A stretch of DNA of 64,000 nucleotides from Pycnopodia helianthoides (Eukaryota > Echinodermata > Asteroidea > Forcipulatida > Asteriidae), in contig CM063263.1 of the NCBI GenBank assembly GCA_032158295.1, forward strand, positions 12,844,974 to 12,908,973, read 5' to 3'. The translations under genes were made by a program, and so were the position numbers. Positions 1 through 12,109 of the stretch are shown in pieces; position 1 is the first letter of the stretch; every line of letters starts with the position of its first letter. Under the pieces are notes generated by a model. The model saw only the letters and a program-made list of their open reading frames with translations, had not been told where the DNA came from and made no database searches.

Positions 1-779
1 AGTAAACCACCCAAGGGAGTTAGAACGGAATTCAAAACTTTTTTTTAAATGAAATGAGGAACAAAACAAACAAGGCACCATGATATTAGACAATCACAAG
101 AAAACCTTGTGGTTGGCAAAATATTTTACATTACAACGGTTCAAACATTGACAATGTAGAAAAGTTACATGTGAGTGATGCGGTATCTAGCATAAGAAAC
201 AAGACATAATTGTATGACGTAAAAGTCTCAGTTGGGTCTCTTCTTTCTCTCCAGGATATGATTCAGTAGAAGACCAGACACTTGAAGTCTGGCATGGACA
301 TCTTAAAAATAAACATATCGGTATTCTACAATTTGAACTTGCCATTGAACATGCTTCAGATAAGATTTTTAAAAACCACAAAATGTGAGGAGCCTCAAAG
401 GTCTTCGAGTGGACAATGTACAGACTACTTGAGGCCGGATGCTTTGTTTTGGAAAGGGCAAGGGCACCAAGGCGTTTCCTCCTTGGGTAAAGGGCACCTC
501 TATGAGGAAATTGTAAGTTTCTATCGGAACATTTCAAGGGGAACCAAGGCCATGACCAGGGTCAGGCCTGTTGATGAACCCAGCGTGTTTTACTGCCGAG
601 TTAAAACAAAAGAATCAGACCACTTTTTTGTGTGGACTTTAGTTTTAAAGAAACCTTTAATGTGATTTGTCTGATGTAAAACCACTCAACTCCGAAAACC
701 ACAGTCAGCATGTTAAGTGGAGTTGAGGAGACGTACCTTACAACCCTCATCTTAGAATCTCTATAACAAACATCCTACT

Positions 780-916
780 TAGGCCATACCCAAATAGGTG
801 GTTACAGCTACGGCTACGACTTTTGCTAAGTGTGTTGCTAAGGGCATCCTATACTTCAGCGCAAAATGACGCAGCGATCCAGCCGTAGCCATAGCCGCCA
901 ATTTGGACACGGCCTA
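780..916. mobile_element. Short MITE with TAGGCC ends (copy 1)
   Basis: A 137-bp inverted-repeat element. The left end begins TAGGCCATACCCAAAT and the right end, reversed, begins TAGGCCGTGTCCAAAT; both continue into GGCTACGGCT-type sequence. A second copy lies at 44803-44934 and a fragment at about 7568-7660. It sits in a WIPF intron. No coding capacity. Confidence 0.65.
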
Positions 917-1044
917 AGTCTCCTGATCAGGTTATTTCTCGAAGGAGCTTTCGCAGATTAAAGTCACTTAGCAAATTTAAGTCATTATATCCAGTCCTAC
1001 AAGCCGCATTATAGAATCAGAGAGGGAGACAGGTTTAGACTCAC

Positions 1045-3309
1045 CATATCCATTATTGTTAGTGATGACAGGTGGTGACGTGGTTGATGGTCGTCCAGTT
1101 CTACTTGGAGGGGGAGGGGGAGGCGCTCCAACAATAGAGGGCGGTCTATCCCTCATAGGAGGTGGTGGGGGTGGTGCACCAACCCTTGAGGGTGGTAATG
1201 GAGGCGGTCTACTTGATGTAGGCACTGGGGGAGGAGCCATGGTACCAGATGTTGGACGAGCTACAATCCTTGCAGGGGGAGGAGGGGGTGGCAATGCTGA
1301 CGGTCTTGCATCACTTGTCCTAGGTGGTGGAGGGGGTCTACCACCAGCAGGACCCCTTGAGGGTGGAGGTGGGGGCGGTGCTCCACCAAATGTTGGTCCA
1401 TTTGATTGTGGTGAACAATCCTGCATAGGGTCTCGAATAGGAGGAGGGGGTTGCCTGGATGGAGGGGGAGGCTGTCTGGTTGGGGGAGGATCTCTCGCTG
1501 GGGGAGGCGGAGGGGGTGCCATTCTTCCCTGTGAAACAGGCCGTCCTGGCGGTGGTGCTGGGGGTCGTCCTGAATTTGATCTAGAACCTTGATCTCTCTG
1601 TCTACCGTTTTGATTACCCCTATTTGGTGGAGGAGGGGGCGGCATTGACCCAACTGATGGAGGGCGTGGTTTACTTTGTTGAGGAGGCGGGGGAGGTGGT
1701 GCTCCTCCTGACTGACCTCCAGAGCTGATGCTTTTTGTATTTGAATTGCTTCTATTGTTCATCCACGCTGGTTTACTCTGCGAGCTATTTGAGTCCTCCA
1801 CTGCAGGTCTACCTTGAAATGGTCGACCTGGGAGCTTTGGGGAGGGGAGTTCTTGCCTCCCTGCATTCTGAAAGGGTAGTCGTCCTGGTGCATTCGGAGT
1901 GTTCCCTGGTCTTGGAGGTTGTGAACCAAATTTCTTATTTCCTAATGAGGGAGCACTGTTACCTATGTGGTTAGCTGATGGCTTGGGACCTGGGGAGAAG
2001 GACCAAAGAAAATGAGTTTAGTCGCCTTCATCAAAGTCAACTAACAACTTCTAAAAACAAAACAAAAAATCTAACTCCTTAACAATAGGCAGGGTCTGCC
2101 ATGCTAGAGTAATTACAAATGAAGGACACAGACGCGTAGTGCCGTTCAGCGTTGTGTTTTGTAGCACATGTTCGCGCAGTTCTAGTAACGTGTGTGTGTG
2201 TGATGTGCACATGTAAGTACTCAAGCGATAAAATAGTGAAGTCATCTGAGAAGGATCTATAGAGAAACAAATACACATCTCAGATGGAGCTGTTGAAGTA
2301 TTTAGCCTACCAGTTGAACGCTGGATATTGTTAAATGATTTCTTACCTGAACCTGCTGGTAATCTACCAGTTTTCTTGAGTTGTGGTATACCTCCACTGA
2401 AGAGACCCCCACTCATCCCACCACCACCACCTCCTCCTCCTCCTCCTCCTCCTCCTCCGCCTCCGCCTCCGCCTCCGCCTCCACCTCCAGGTCTACCTCC
2501 TCCACCTCCTCCTCCACCAGTATTCTTTGTTACTGTGAGATAAAACAAAATGAAGTCCATGAATTATGTCCATCAACACAAAAACTTTTCAACTGTTTAT
2601 ATTTTCTAATGCGCCGATGGAAATCAAATTTGTGTATTTTCATGATGCCGACAATACAATTTCTACTTCTGATAATTCTAATTTTTACTGAACAAAACCT
2701 GTGCAGTTTTTTTGAAAGGTGAACACCCCCAGAACAAAGATATTGACAAAAAAAGGAGATCGCCAAAATTAGGGCCATTGAATAGCTCAGTTGATAGAGC
2801 GCCAGCACGTAAGTCAGTAGGTCGCGGGGTTAAAGCCCTTATTATTTAACCCACAAATTGAAAGTAAACCGGTACATGTAAGTGAGTAGCCTCATGAGTC
2901 TCTCTGTTTGTTTCCAGCTTCCGAGATTGAATGGTAAACAAGTTCCAGGCCTGGAATTACACGGAGGCCATGGAGGCCATGGCCCCTGCATGGCCTCTAT
3001 TGCCCTGGTCTTGGCCTTGGAGCCCCTTCAGAAGTTTAAGATTTTCCAATGGAAGTGCCCTTTGCAAAATTAAAATGGCCTTGCCCTCTCAAAGATGAAA
3101 TTCCAGGCCTGAATTACAATCATTGACTTACCTAATGTCGGAGCGCTTCTATCATTGGTAACAGTCTTTTTCAGTCTGGCTCCTTTATGAATATCCGTCA
3201 GCAGTGCTCCTCTTTCTTTCTGAGCTTTTTTGGACGAAGGTGGGGGAGCACTAAAATTGGCAGGGGGAGGGGGTGGGGGCGCCGGGGCCGGCGGGGGTGG
3301 GGGAGGCAT
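1045..3309 (-). CDS. WIPF: WAS/WASL-interacting protein family (WIPF) gene, 5' part, 3' end outside window
   Basis: This is a WIP/WIRE-type actin regulator that binds monomeric actin through a WH2 motif and chaperones N-WASP. Three coding exons read on the minus strand: 3132-3309 (ATG at 3309-3307), 2347-2532 and 1045-1989. All have GT-AG borders and join in phase 1, giving 436 residues before the last donor. Exon 1 starts with a Pro run, then the WH2 region (residues ~27-55) with the family signature KKTVTNDRSAP. Exon 2 encodes poly-Gly and then GGLFSGGIPQLKKTG, matching the conserved GLGGLF block of vertebrate WIPF. Exon 3 is Pro-rich with many PPPPPP profilin/SH3-type stretches. The C-terminal WASP-binding motif (FxFH..DLP type) is not found at 1-1044, so the gene runs off the left edge. 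The symbol is at family level; which of WIPF1-3 it corresponds to cannot be told. Confidence 0.88.
2418..2519 (-). repeat. Trinucleotide repeat coding the poly-Gly tract of WIPF
   Basis: The plus strand reads as a run of cct/ccg/cca triplets. On the coding (minus) strand these are GGA/GGC/GGT codons giving an almost uninterrupted Gly tract, broken once by Arg-Pro. Blocks of pure GGA repeat are likely to vary in length between individuals. Vertebrate WIPF also has Gly runs here. Confidence 0.85.
2772..2840 (+). mobile_element. tRNA-derived SINE fragment or decayed tRNA
   Basis: Contains an A-box-like block TAGCTCAGTTGATAGAGCG and a B-box-like block GGTCGCGGGGTTAAAGCC at tRNA spacing. The T arm is damaged (GGTTAAA in place of GGTTCAA) and no closed acceptor stem forms. 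It is best read as a SINE head or tRNA pseudogene inside WIPF intron 1. Confidence 0.5.
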
Positions 3310-3368
3310 TGTGGGAGGGAGTGTTTAGATGTGCAGTAAGCTACTGGTTTCCCAACCCACTGTAAAAT
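3132..3368 (-). CDS. WIPF: WIPF first coding exon with acceptor and short 5' UTR
   Basis: The acceptor is inferred at 3369-3370 because a long pyrimidine tract ending in CTGCAG precedes it on the minus strand (C-run at 3379-3391). About 59 nt of 5' UTR then lead to the ATG at 3309. The donor GTAAGT lies at 3131-3126. The exon leaves one base (G) that joins TA of the next exon to make Val. The acceptor is inferred from consensus only. Confidence 0.6.
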
Positions 3369-4670
3369 CTGCAGTAAAAAGGGGGGGGGGGAAGGAGACA
3401 GAATCATTAGGAATCACACTTGCCAAAATCTACTCTAAAAATAAAATACAAATGTGTTGATCTGGTATCAAGTATTTGATATAATGTTTTTTTATACTTT
3501 GTGTACAGCAGCTATAAGCCAAAGGGCTAAGGACACAAAATTGCAAACGTCATTCATTTAATGTCCATTGTTTTCATGTAGCCTTACAAGGAAGTACATG
3601 TGTCTCAGATTGAAATGATTTTGGAGTGATTTACATGTACTGTGGGTTCTTTCCTCACTCTAACATTAACAAACTCCAACATCATATACATGTAGTAAAT
3701 CAACACACAAACTGTCAGACCCTTGATTATGAAGGTATGCCAGATCCCATGCAAAGCAAATCAGTGCAGTCCTAAATCCAACATAATCAAACAAAACATA
3801 CACTTGGATTTTGATGGGTTGGGGATAACTTGGGTGGTTTTGGTTAAATTTTACATGAAATTGTATTTTTGAATAACCCATTGTATATCAGTGGCTTTAC
3901 ATGTAGACTTTAAGAGAACTTCAACACAGGATTTCCTGTGACAAGCCCCGGAAGAGACTTGCATCAGTCACTCCTCCATCAACCTACATGTATGTATGTG
4001 AAAGTGTACCATTCTACAAGAATTAAAATAACAGTGGAAGGACTAGCACCATATTAGCACCTTCTAAGATATTTGATTGAGTTGAATAGTAACATAAAAT
4101 CAGAGTAGGACACTTCTTTAGAATGCTGATACTAAGGGGCTGACTGGTGTTCATGTCTAATCATTTCAATTATAAACAAACTGCGTAATTCCATTATTCA
4201 ACTGCATTGGTTAGCGCATTTTCTTCCTCCATGGTTAGCGGAAACTCAATGGCCATGATACAAGACTTTCACTTCCTACTTATCAGACGACCCCCGTTTA
4301 CATATCGAGATATCAGAGGTTAGGAACACACAAAGATCAGAGGGTAATAAAGAGGATTGGATTTAATCGTGAATCCACGTGCATCACGAATCCTGTAATC
4401 TCTCGTAACAACTTGTTGGGCATTAAACTGATTAAGACGTCAACATTTAAGTGCAGTGTGCAAACAACACATACACAAAATATACAAGTTAAATTGAATG
4501 CACATTCTTTCCTGCCTTCGCTTGAAATAAGACGACATTTTCACCGAGTTCTTTGGTTTACTTTGTGATCAATTCAGAGGGATAAATTTGCAGGTAGCTT
4601 TTAAAAAATATATTTAACGTAAAATAAATATCGAGTTGAGGAAGTAATTCAAAACTGGACCTTGTGGACA

Positions 4671-4834
4671 AGTCCACCTCTATGCTATTACTAAAGTTAT
4701 TTAACCCTCCTACTGTCTGACCATTCAATATCATGGTGCACTATGGTTCTGAAGTCCACCTCCATGCTATTACTACAATTATTGAACCCTCCTACTGTCT
4801 GACCATTCAATATCATAATGCACTATGGTTCTGA
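4671..4834. repeat. Two-copy 82-bp tandem duplication
   Basis: The block starting AGTCCACCTC at 4671 recurs at 4753 with only a few substitutions, and both copies end in GCACTATGGTTCTG. A simple local duplication with no coding signal. Confidence 0.8.
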
Positions 4835-6545
4835 ATGATACATTGGTTCTGTGCAGTTGATCCACCAAACACAATCCATGCAGTTGAATGGTTTCAAGTG
4901 GTCGGTCAACTTGCTGTAAAATGTCACCAACTGTTCCAGTGCATTTTGTGGGCTCTAGCTACACCACAACTCAAGGTCATTGGACAATGTAATGCATTGT
5001 AACAATCAGTTAAAACAGACCATCAATCCAATGACAGTAGTACTACTTTTGTAAAGCATGACTACTAATGACGAACAATTTCAAAAAATTAAACAACATT
5101 CAAACTGCCAGCAACACAATGTTTGCAAAACCTCACACATTTAACCCTACGATAAAAGTATACATGTAATTGTAAATAATCTCCAAAGACAATAATGAAT
5201 CCCTTGTGTTTAGAACTACGCCTGTTGATCTCTTCAACTCAGCACACACAGTACAAAGTGCATTTACATTGTACATGTACATGTACATGTTAACTGTTTG
5301 CTTAGTGACTTGATGGTAGTAAACTCAAACACAACAAGATGAGCATGTTACCAGGTTTACAACCAAAGACCCTGAACTTTATGGTCACGTGAAGGCGATT
5401 GTTGACTCGCCTTGTTGAATTGTTGATGAATCAACAATTTTAATTAAAGACTGTGAACATTTTCCCTTGTAGTTGTACAGCTTAGCAAAATGCTACACAA
5501 AGTACACACCAGTTGCTACTCAAAATTAGCATTGCGGAGTACTTAATAATAATACTGCATTCAGTGAGCACAAAACATGTTTCATTATCTGCTTTGCAGA
5601 AATGCCAAGACCAAATCATTCCCCAAAAGATTACTCTGTCAAAAATAAAAGTTGTGACAACCATTTGAGGGAGAGTATGTTACGTTTCCATACCAATCCA
5701 CTCACTCAGAAAACCCTTGTGAGAAATATCTTTTGGACAACATTGAGCCAGCAATCTCCCTAAGCAGTAGTCCGCTTGCCAAATGTCAGTTGAAACACAG
5801 AGGATAAGGAAAAAATTCTCTCCAAGTGGTCCAGCTAGCTAGTTCAGAGTTGAAACGCACTCATTATTTCGTATGAAATATGGACTTGATATGCTAAACT
5901 GGTTCCTCTGGTTAGTCACTGAAAAGTTAAGGGTAAATCCTGCTCCATGTTTAAATGTTGATGCCTTGACAATGACATGGTTTAAGCAAAGAGCAAGGAC
6001 CCCCTCTATGCTTTAAGTACATGTATACAATGTACTGCTCCAGTATTTTGCAAAGATTTTCAAACTGTATAAAGTGTACGCTTTGTAACAAAATCAATGT
6101 GTGTGTGACATTAACAAACATGAAACACCCCGACTGTGACAGGATTAGCATGTTTCCTGACATTACTGCGACCCTCTCATTGGTGTTGACTCAATTCTGT
6201 ACCCCTTGTATATGGTCTCGATCTAAACATAGACTCCCTTTTTAGTTTCTATCGGAACATGGCGCTTGTAGACTGCCGAGGCATGCAAAAAACCCTGGCC
6301 AACAAATACACGTCTAGAAAAACATTCCTGTAATAATGCTGTAAAAGAATTGATATGTTGTATGAATCATTAGAACCCCCCAAAAAATCAACAACAACTT
6401 TATATCTTTATGCATGGTAGGCTGACTCACCCACCAAGAAATGAAGCATAAAATTGACCTTGCCCAATTCTATACAATTTTTGTTACTACAAATGAAAGC
6501 AGTAGTCACCAACAATGTGTAAGAAATCCATGTACTGGTACAGTA

Positions 6546-6995
6546 AGGGGCCATTCAGAATGCTCAATGTTTAAAAATGTCGGTCTTTTTTCGAAATTGT
6601 TTTGACCCACCCACCCACACCAAATTTCGATCTTTTTGATATTGACTGACTATTTGATGTACAGTACACACTGAAGAACAAAGTAATGCCTCAAATGAAG
6701 CAGATATTTTAAACAAATTTTCTTCCAAAAGTTTTAAATGGCTTTTTCCTAGCTTCCAGCAGAAGAACTTTTTCAGTAGAAATCAAAGAAAAAACCCTCC
6801 CCATCTCCCCATCGGGATCAACGTTTTGGCTTTCCAGACTAGATTTATTGTTAACATTGAAACTGCACAGACCTGTGTAGTTCTTCTATGATTTGAATTG
6901 AAAACTAAATTTCGATTTTCACCTATCTATTTCTTTTGACCCACCCATAATTTCGAAAAAAGATGGAAACTTCTAAACATTGATTAGTTCTGTTT
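6546..6995. mobile_element. Candidate MITE with CAATGTTTA / CTTTTTTCGAAATT ends
   Basis: The left end (CAATGTTTAAAAATG then CTTTTTTCGAAATT) recurs inverted on the right (AATTTCGAAAAAAG then TAAACATTG). Both sides also carry a TTTTGACCCACCC block. Boundaries are approximate and no target duplication was identified. Confidence 0.5.
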
Positions 6996-7256
6996 CCGAT
7001 AACATGTCATTTAAAAATAGGGTCGGTAGGTCGGAAAGTTTTTTTATTTTACAATTTTTTTTTTTATTCCGATACGATTCCTAAGCTGCAATCCTCCTGG
7101 ATTTTATTTTATAAAAGAGCTGTCTAGTCTCCTAGAAGTGTTACTCAATACAGATGGTACACCAACATGAGTTGAGTTCTGTGCAATGTTTAAACTACCT
7201 GCTGGAGAGGAGACTACATGTAGTTCTTAACAAGTACGTACTCCGAGCTATCACCT

Positions 7257-7452
7257 GGGCCCAATTTCATAGAGCTGCTTAAGCAGCAAATATTGGTTAA
7301 CAATGTTCTCCCTAGCATAAATGAGCTGGATACCAGTTACAACTTGTACATGTGTGGACTGGTAATTTGGCTGGTTTCCTTATTCTGGTAAGCTATATTT
7401 TGTTGTGCTTAGTTACTTTATGTGCTTAAGTGGCTCTATGAAATTGGACCCT
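7257..7452. mobile_element. MITE, GGGCCCAATTTCATAGAGCTG family, copy 1
   Basis: Terminal inverted repeats read GGGCCCAATTTCATAGAGC on the left, and GGCTCTATGAAATTGGACCC as the right end. A complete copy lies at 21475-21672, with partial copies at 19681-19847, 48608-48809 and 61831-61918. The interior is AT-rich and non-coding. Confidence 0.75.
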
Positions 7453-8079
7453 GTTTTCTTTCCACATTGCCCCCCGGAAATTTTGGTCCTGTCAAATGTT
7501 TATTATGCAAGAGGAATTGTCAGGAAATGTTGGATTTTTATGAAATCCTCTCCTTTGATTCTTGTCGAAATGGAAGAAGTGGCTGGGGCTGTGGCTAAGG
7601 GCTGTGGCTAAGGACTGTGGCTAAGGGCGTTGCTATGTGCATCCTACATGTATGCTCCAATGATAATGACTTAGCAGCCTCAGACACAGTGTTATCTGGA
7701 GTATGAACTTTCACTCTGCATCAAATTCAAAGTGCACATGTACAGTGTAGGCCATACAACAATTAAAATAACTTGATTTATATTTCCAGAGAACAAAATG
7801 CCTCATTTATCACGATTCACTGATTCTCATGGATGGTTTGCCTTGATTACCCTGGCAGTATGTTAGTTAGTTTATCACCAAGGGGGTTGTAAACAAATGT
7901 GTTCTCATGCGTGACTTCCAATGCAGGGCTTGAAATACCCACTGGACCACTGGCCAGAGAGAGTCCAGTTGTCCATCACTTGCCAGAAACATTAGAACAA
8001 CAACATTCCTACAATCAAGTGTTTCAAAACATACTGAAGATTTATTACGCTATTCTTAAGCTATTCTTGAACGCTTTGG

Positions 8080-8440
8080 TGTGATGTGGCCGATCAGTCT
8101 ACTGCATCGGACTCAAGTCATAATGGTTGAATCATCGGAGTGTGGGTTAGATTCCCGGTCATGACACTCGTGTCCTTGAGCAAGGCACTTAACCATAGTC
8201 GCTTCTCTTAACCCAGAGGAAACTGCGAGGGCTGAGACAGTTTTACATGTATGTTGGATTAACCCCATAGCACTAATATAAGCAGCTTGGGGCTGTATGC
8301 TCCCCAGGGAGTTGAGAAAGATAGAGAAATCGTCTAAAACTTAAAAGTATGCTCGATGAACAGGGATAATAATGTTGTAAAGCGCCTTAATCTAGCTTCT
8401 AAGATGTTAGCGCTATTGAGAACCAATTATTATTATTATT
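8080..8440 (+). mobile_element. tRNA-derived SINE, full-length-like
   Basis: The head resembles a Leu/Ser-type tRNA, with an A box near 8085 (TGGCCGATCAG) and a B box GGGTTAGATTCCC near 8144. A body with GTCCTTGAGCAAGGCACTTA follows, and the 3' end is a (TTA)n tail. A head-only relative lies reversed at 15941-16052. Pol III transcribed in its active form; this copy looks decayed. Confidence 0.75.
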
Positions 8441-9047
8441 TTCAATACAAAAATTTGTCCTAAAAAAATAAGCAATTGTGCAAAAATAATGGATATTTAA
8501 GTCTTTTTAAAATGTTTCTGGTCCAGTGAAAAATCTGAGTTACACAAGACCTGTGGAGTAGTGTAGATTCTTTTCTGTTGTAAAACTGTGTTTATGTGTA
8601 GAAGGGGATCAACAATCAATGTCACTGAGTTCAAGTGTACTCATATGCCCTTGTGGCGACAAGACAGATTTGTTTTAATTAATTTTTTAGAGTGAAGTCA
8701 CTTTACTTTTTCAGCCATAACAAGGGCAGAGGAAACAACAGATGGTGACATCTAATACATGAACAGAAAAATTGTAATGTAGAGAAATAAGGAAGTGGCT
8801 GGATGCAAGTCTCTTTGTCTTTGTAAGACAATAGATTTTGCCTCCTGTCTGACCACATTTAATCCGAGTATGCTTGGTGTACCAGATGGTATGAACACAC
8901 ACGCTGCCTGAATTTGTGGGTATTCCGCTTCATTGATCATTTCCAGAATGAAAATTTGTTTCCTCACTCAACAATAACCTTGACAATAATTTCATAGTTG
9001 TCTTGCTTGTTCATTTGATGTTATAATGTAGTATTTTACAATTAAAC

Positions 9048-9126
9048 ACAAGTGCCCCTCCGATCTTCAAGCAAGCACCCCTCCCATCTTTATTAAATTC
9101 ATTAAGCAGGTGCCCCTCCCATCTTA
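9048..9126. repeat. Detached units of the 35-bp minisatellite
   Basis: Two diverged units (GCACCCCTCCCATCTTTATT and neighbours) lie ~500 bp before the main array. They are probably a fragment of the same array separated by an insertion or rearrangement. Confidence 0.7.
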
Positions 9127-9630
9127 ACCCTCGGAGCAGCGGGCCCTTCTGTAAAACGCGGTGGATCCAGGTGGAGAATTTTTTCACCACCCAGTTTTTT
9201 AGGTCAATGACCCCCTCCTGCAAGCCCAAAGCAATTTTAATCTCCACAGGGCTTTTGTCTGGGCCAGCAGTGTGTGTTATTTACGACCTGTTTAAGCTCC
9301 TGTTTAAGCTCTGGGCGGCACAGGGTTGACACAAAGAGATAATGGCACAAGGAGTTGGCTCACTAAGATATCAAGTTACAATTCCCAAGGGCATACCTGT
9401 CCCTTGGGACTGCTGTCATTAAATAATTCTTACTCGGCAGTGGTTATAGCCTGGCCAATGGGAGTCTACAGGCTTGTGGTGTATACAAGGGGTGTCGAAT
9501 ACAAAAAATCGTGGCTTTTTTGGCCCATTGAAAAAAAAATTATGACCATATTTGGAATATGTGGAGAATTTTTTCACCACGTTGCTTCTACGAGGGTAGA
9601 GGGTTACCACGAGGGTTAATCAGAATTATC

Positions 9631-10327
9631 AAGCAGGCACCCCTCCCATCTTTATCAGATTTATCAAGCAGGTGCCCCTCCCATCTTTATCAGATTTATC
9701 AAGCAGGTGCCCCTCCCATCTTTATCAGATTTATCAAGCAGGTGCCACTCCTATCTTTATCAAATTCAATAAGCAGGTGCCCCTCCCATCTTTATCAGAT
9801 TTATCAAGCAGGTGCCCCTCCCATCTTTATCAGATTTATCAAGCAGGTGCCCCTCCCATCTTTATCAAATTCATTAAGCAGGCACCCCTCCCATCTTTAT
9901 CAGATTTATCAAGCAGGTGCCCCTCCCATCTTTATCAGATTTATCAAGCAGGTGCCCCTCCCATCTTTATCAGATTTATCAAGCAGGTGCCACTCCTATC
10001 TTTATCAAATTCAATAAGCAGGTGCCCCTCCCATCTTTATCAGATTTATCAAGCAGGTGCCCCTCCCATCTTTATCAGATTTATCAAGCAGGTGCCCCTC
10101 CCATCTTTATCAGATTTATCAAGCAGGTGCCCCTCCCATCTTTATCAGATTTATCAAGCAGGTGCCCCTCCCATCTTTAAGCAGGTGCCCCTCCCATCTT
10201 TAAGCAGGTGCCCCTCCCATCTTTATCAGATTTATCAAGCAGGTGCCCCTCCCATCTTTATCAGATTTATCAAGCAGGTGCCCCTCCCATCTTTATCAAA
10301 TTCATTAAGCAGATGCCCCTCCCCCCA
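9631..10327. repeat. 35-bp minisatellite array with 245-bp higher-order period
   Basis: About 20 tandem copies of a 35-bp unit containing GCAGGTGCCCCTCCCATCTT. Two variant units repeat at exactly 245 bp (7 units): GGCACCCCTCC at 9636 and 9881, and GGTGCCACTCCTATC at 9741 and 9986. Two 23-bp deletion units occur near 10161-10205. Because 35 is not divisible by 3 and the unit lacks stops on the plus strand, long open frames with 35-residue periods appear. These are a by-product, not genes. Confidence 0.93.
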
Positions 10328-10359
10328 AAAATCAATCACACTTTTCAGAATCTGAATTA

Positions 10360-10600
10360 TGTAATAAGCAAAGCATCCTAAATATAGAAACTTCACACAC
10401 AAAATTGTAAAGACGACAATGAAATAAGGGTCCTGAAATAATTTCAGTTTTAGATGTGTTGCCAGGATCGAAAGCCACAAAAAAGAATTAAGGATAACCC
10501 AATCCACATGCAAGGCTCCAGTACATGAATTGAACAAGTGTCCACAGGACAGGGAGAGACGCAGCAGAGGTGAAAGCCAGGGAAAGAAACCATTAATTGG
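10360..10600. repeat. Dispersed repeat related to 19190-19420
   Basis: Shares AACCCAATCCACATGCAAGG and flanking sequence in the same order with the copy near 19.2-19.4 kb, which is better preserved and carries a B-box-like GATTCGAACC. Probably a SINE or other dispersed element, degraded here. Confidence 0.5.
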
Positions 10601-10984
10601 CACTGTCGACTGTCACATCAGTGTCAGTGTCACTGACCCTTGCTCTAGTCTATGCATTGACTGCCCATCATTTATACAATACAATATTTTGATCAAGATC
10701 AACAAATGGTAAACCATCTGTTCCTGTCCGTTCTAAAAAAGTAAATAAGTCTGTCCATTTCATTCCAACAAATTCCATTCTTAAGCATGGGCAACGACAC
10801 ACAAATGTCAATAAATAATGACCTCAAACTGAACAAGGTGGTCATCGGTCACCGTCCAAACGACATGCCCAAAATAACCAAACACTACGTGAATCACCAA
10901 CTGAAGAAAACACCCCCCAAACTAAAAAGATTTGAAGAATTTTAAGTCCATTATTATTCCATTTTGTAGATAAATAAACTTACC

Positions 10985-11220
10985 TCTTAATCTCTCCCAA
11001 TGAAAGCTATTGGTCCAGTCGTATACTCGATTTCAACATTTTCTAACGATTATAATTCATAGAAACTATTGGCATTAAAATAGTCAACGGTCTGCCCACA
11101 AATAAACCCGGAAATCGCCTGATAGATCACGTACTTAACGCCAGTCAGTAAGAATTTCTGTGTACAAAAACTACCACCAATTGGTTTTACATGCAGTTCG
11201 TGAACTTCCTCGTAGAAAAT
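10985..11220 (-). other. Candidate non-coding first exon and promoter region of WIPF
   Basis: A strong minus-strand donor (AAGAG|GTAAGTTT) lies at 10984/10983, and nothing coding lies between it and the first coding exon. That fits a 5' UTR exon with a ~7.6 kb first intron. No TATA box is seen. The upstream limit is arbitrary. The link to WIPF rests only on strand and lack of an alternative gene. Confidence 0.3.
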
Positions 11221-11584
11221 GGCCGACCGGTGATGTACACGAGAGGGGCCTCGCTATTGAACAATCATAGCACCCCCAATTAGTGGTGGGCTTTGACGTA
11301 GAATCCATTGACTTGGGGAAGGATCCGCCCATAAACGACGGCAAGCTGTCAGATACATTTATTTTGTCGTCGTAAAACAGCTCTATGACACGAAATATTT
11401 GACTGAAACGTCAACATTTTCGTTTTATATGTTTTTTATGGTTTCAAATTTGACTGTCATGTTTTGCCAGCCACAGTTTAAAGATAAAATTAAAGTGCTA
11501 TAAAGTATGCATTGTCGGGATAAGTGACAGGTTTTGTTGTGACTAATGGTGGCGCTATTTAAAAAACATAATCTTAGAACTAAG

Positions 11585-11668
11585 GGTGCGTTCGATTAGC
11601 TCATGTCAGGGGCTCACCAGGGTGAACACACCGGGGTCGACCCGGGGAAGCTAATCGAACGCACCCTA
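11585..11668. mobile_element. Very short MITE, GGGTGCGTTCGATTAGCT ends
   Basis: Inverted termini GGGTGCGTTCGATTAGCT and AGCTAATCGAACGCACCC match perfectly over 18 bases and enclose a ~50-bp GC-rich core. The whole element could fold as a single hairpin. Confidence 0.75.
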
Positions 11669-12109
11669 TAAAGAAAACATTATTTTGCAAAACGAGCATA
11701 ATGAAAAATCAAACTGAAGAAGACAACAAACCGCGAGCGAGTGGCTGATCAATGAAATAAGAAAAGTTATTTAACTTAATTTTGTGAATATGTAACTAAA
11801 TACTTGTTTCCAAATGAACGGCTGAAACAGGAAAAATTGATGAAGGAAGACATGTTGGACGTGTCAAAATGAGTTTGTTGGAAACCCTCATGCTTTTTAA
11901 AGGGCGCCCTCAATCCTGCACTGACTGCAAGCTTTTGGAAGCGTAGACTGGTCCTAAGTCTTTATCCGCAAGGATAACGACAGGAGGCTGCATGCTTGTA
12001 AGATTGCCTGCAACACTCCGTGCAGCTAGATTAAGGAATATTGAAAATGAAAACAAAAAATTACGAACTCAAATAATAAACATCTTTTAAGGAAACCCGG
12101 GGCCAAAAC

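Larger units (their letters stand above)
3372..10983 (-). other. WIPF intron 1 (inferred): no exon seen, several repeats
   Basis: No supportable coding exon. It holds an 82-bp tandem duplication (4671-4834), an inverted-repeat element (~6546-6995), a GGGCCC-type MITE (7257-7452), a SINE (8080-8440), the 35-bp minisatellite (9048-10327) and a repeat shared with 19.2 kb (~10360-10600). The ACATGTAC motif is locally repeated near 5272-5290. Confidence 0.45.

Noticed and set aside
187..665. Possible last exon of WIPF at the left edge
   Set aside because: Phase-compatible acceptors exist near 510, but no frame shows the FxFH..DLP WASP-binding motif on the minus strand, and the translations do not resemble the family.
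1056..1592. Plus-strand Gly-rich open frame
   Set aside because: Antisense shadow of the Pro-rich exon of WIPF on the minus strand; complementary codons of Pro runs read as Gly.
9559..10355. Plus-strand open frames of up to 227 residues with 35-residue repeats
   Set aside because: Produced by a stop-free 35-bp minisatellite. All frames are open in the same way and no start, signal or splice context supports translation.
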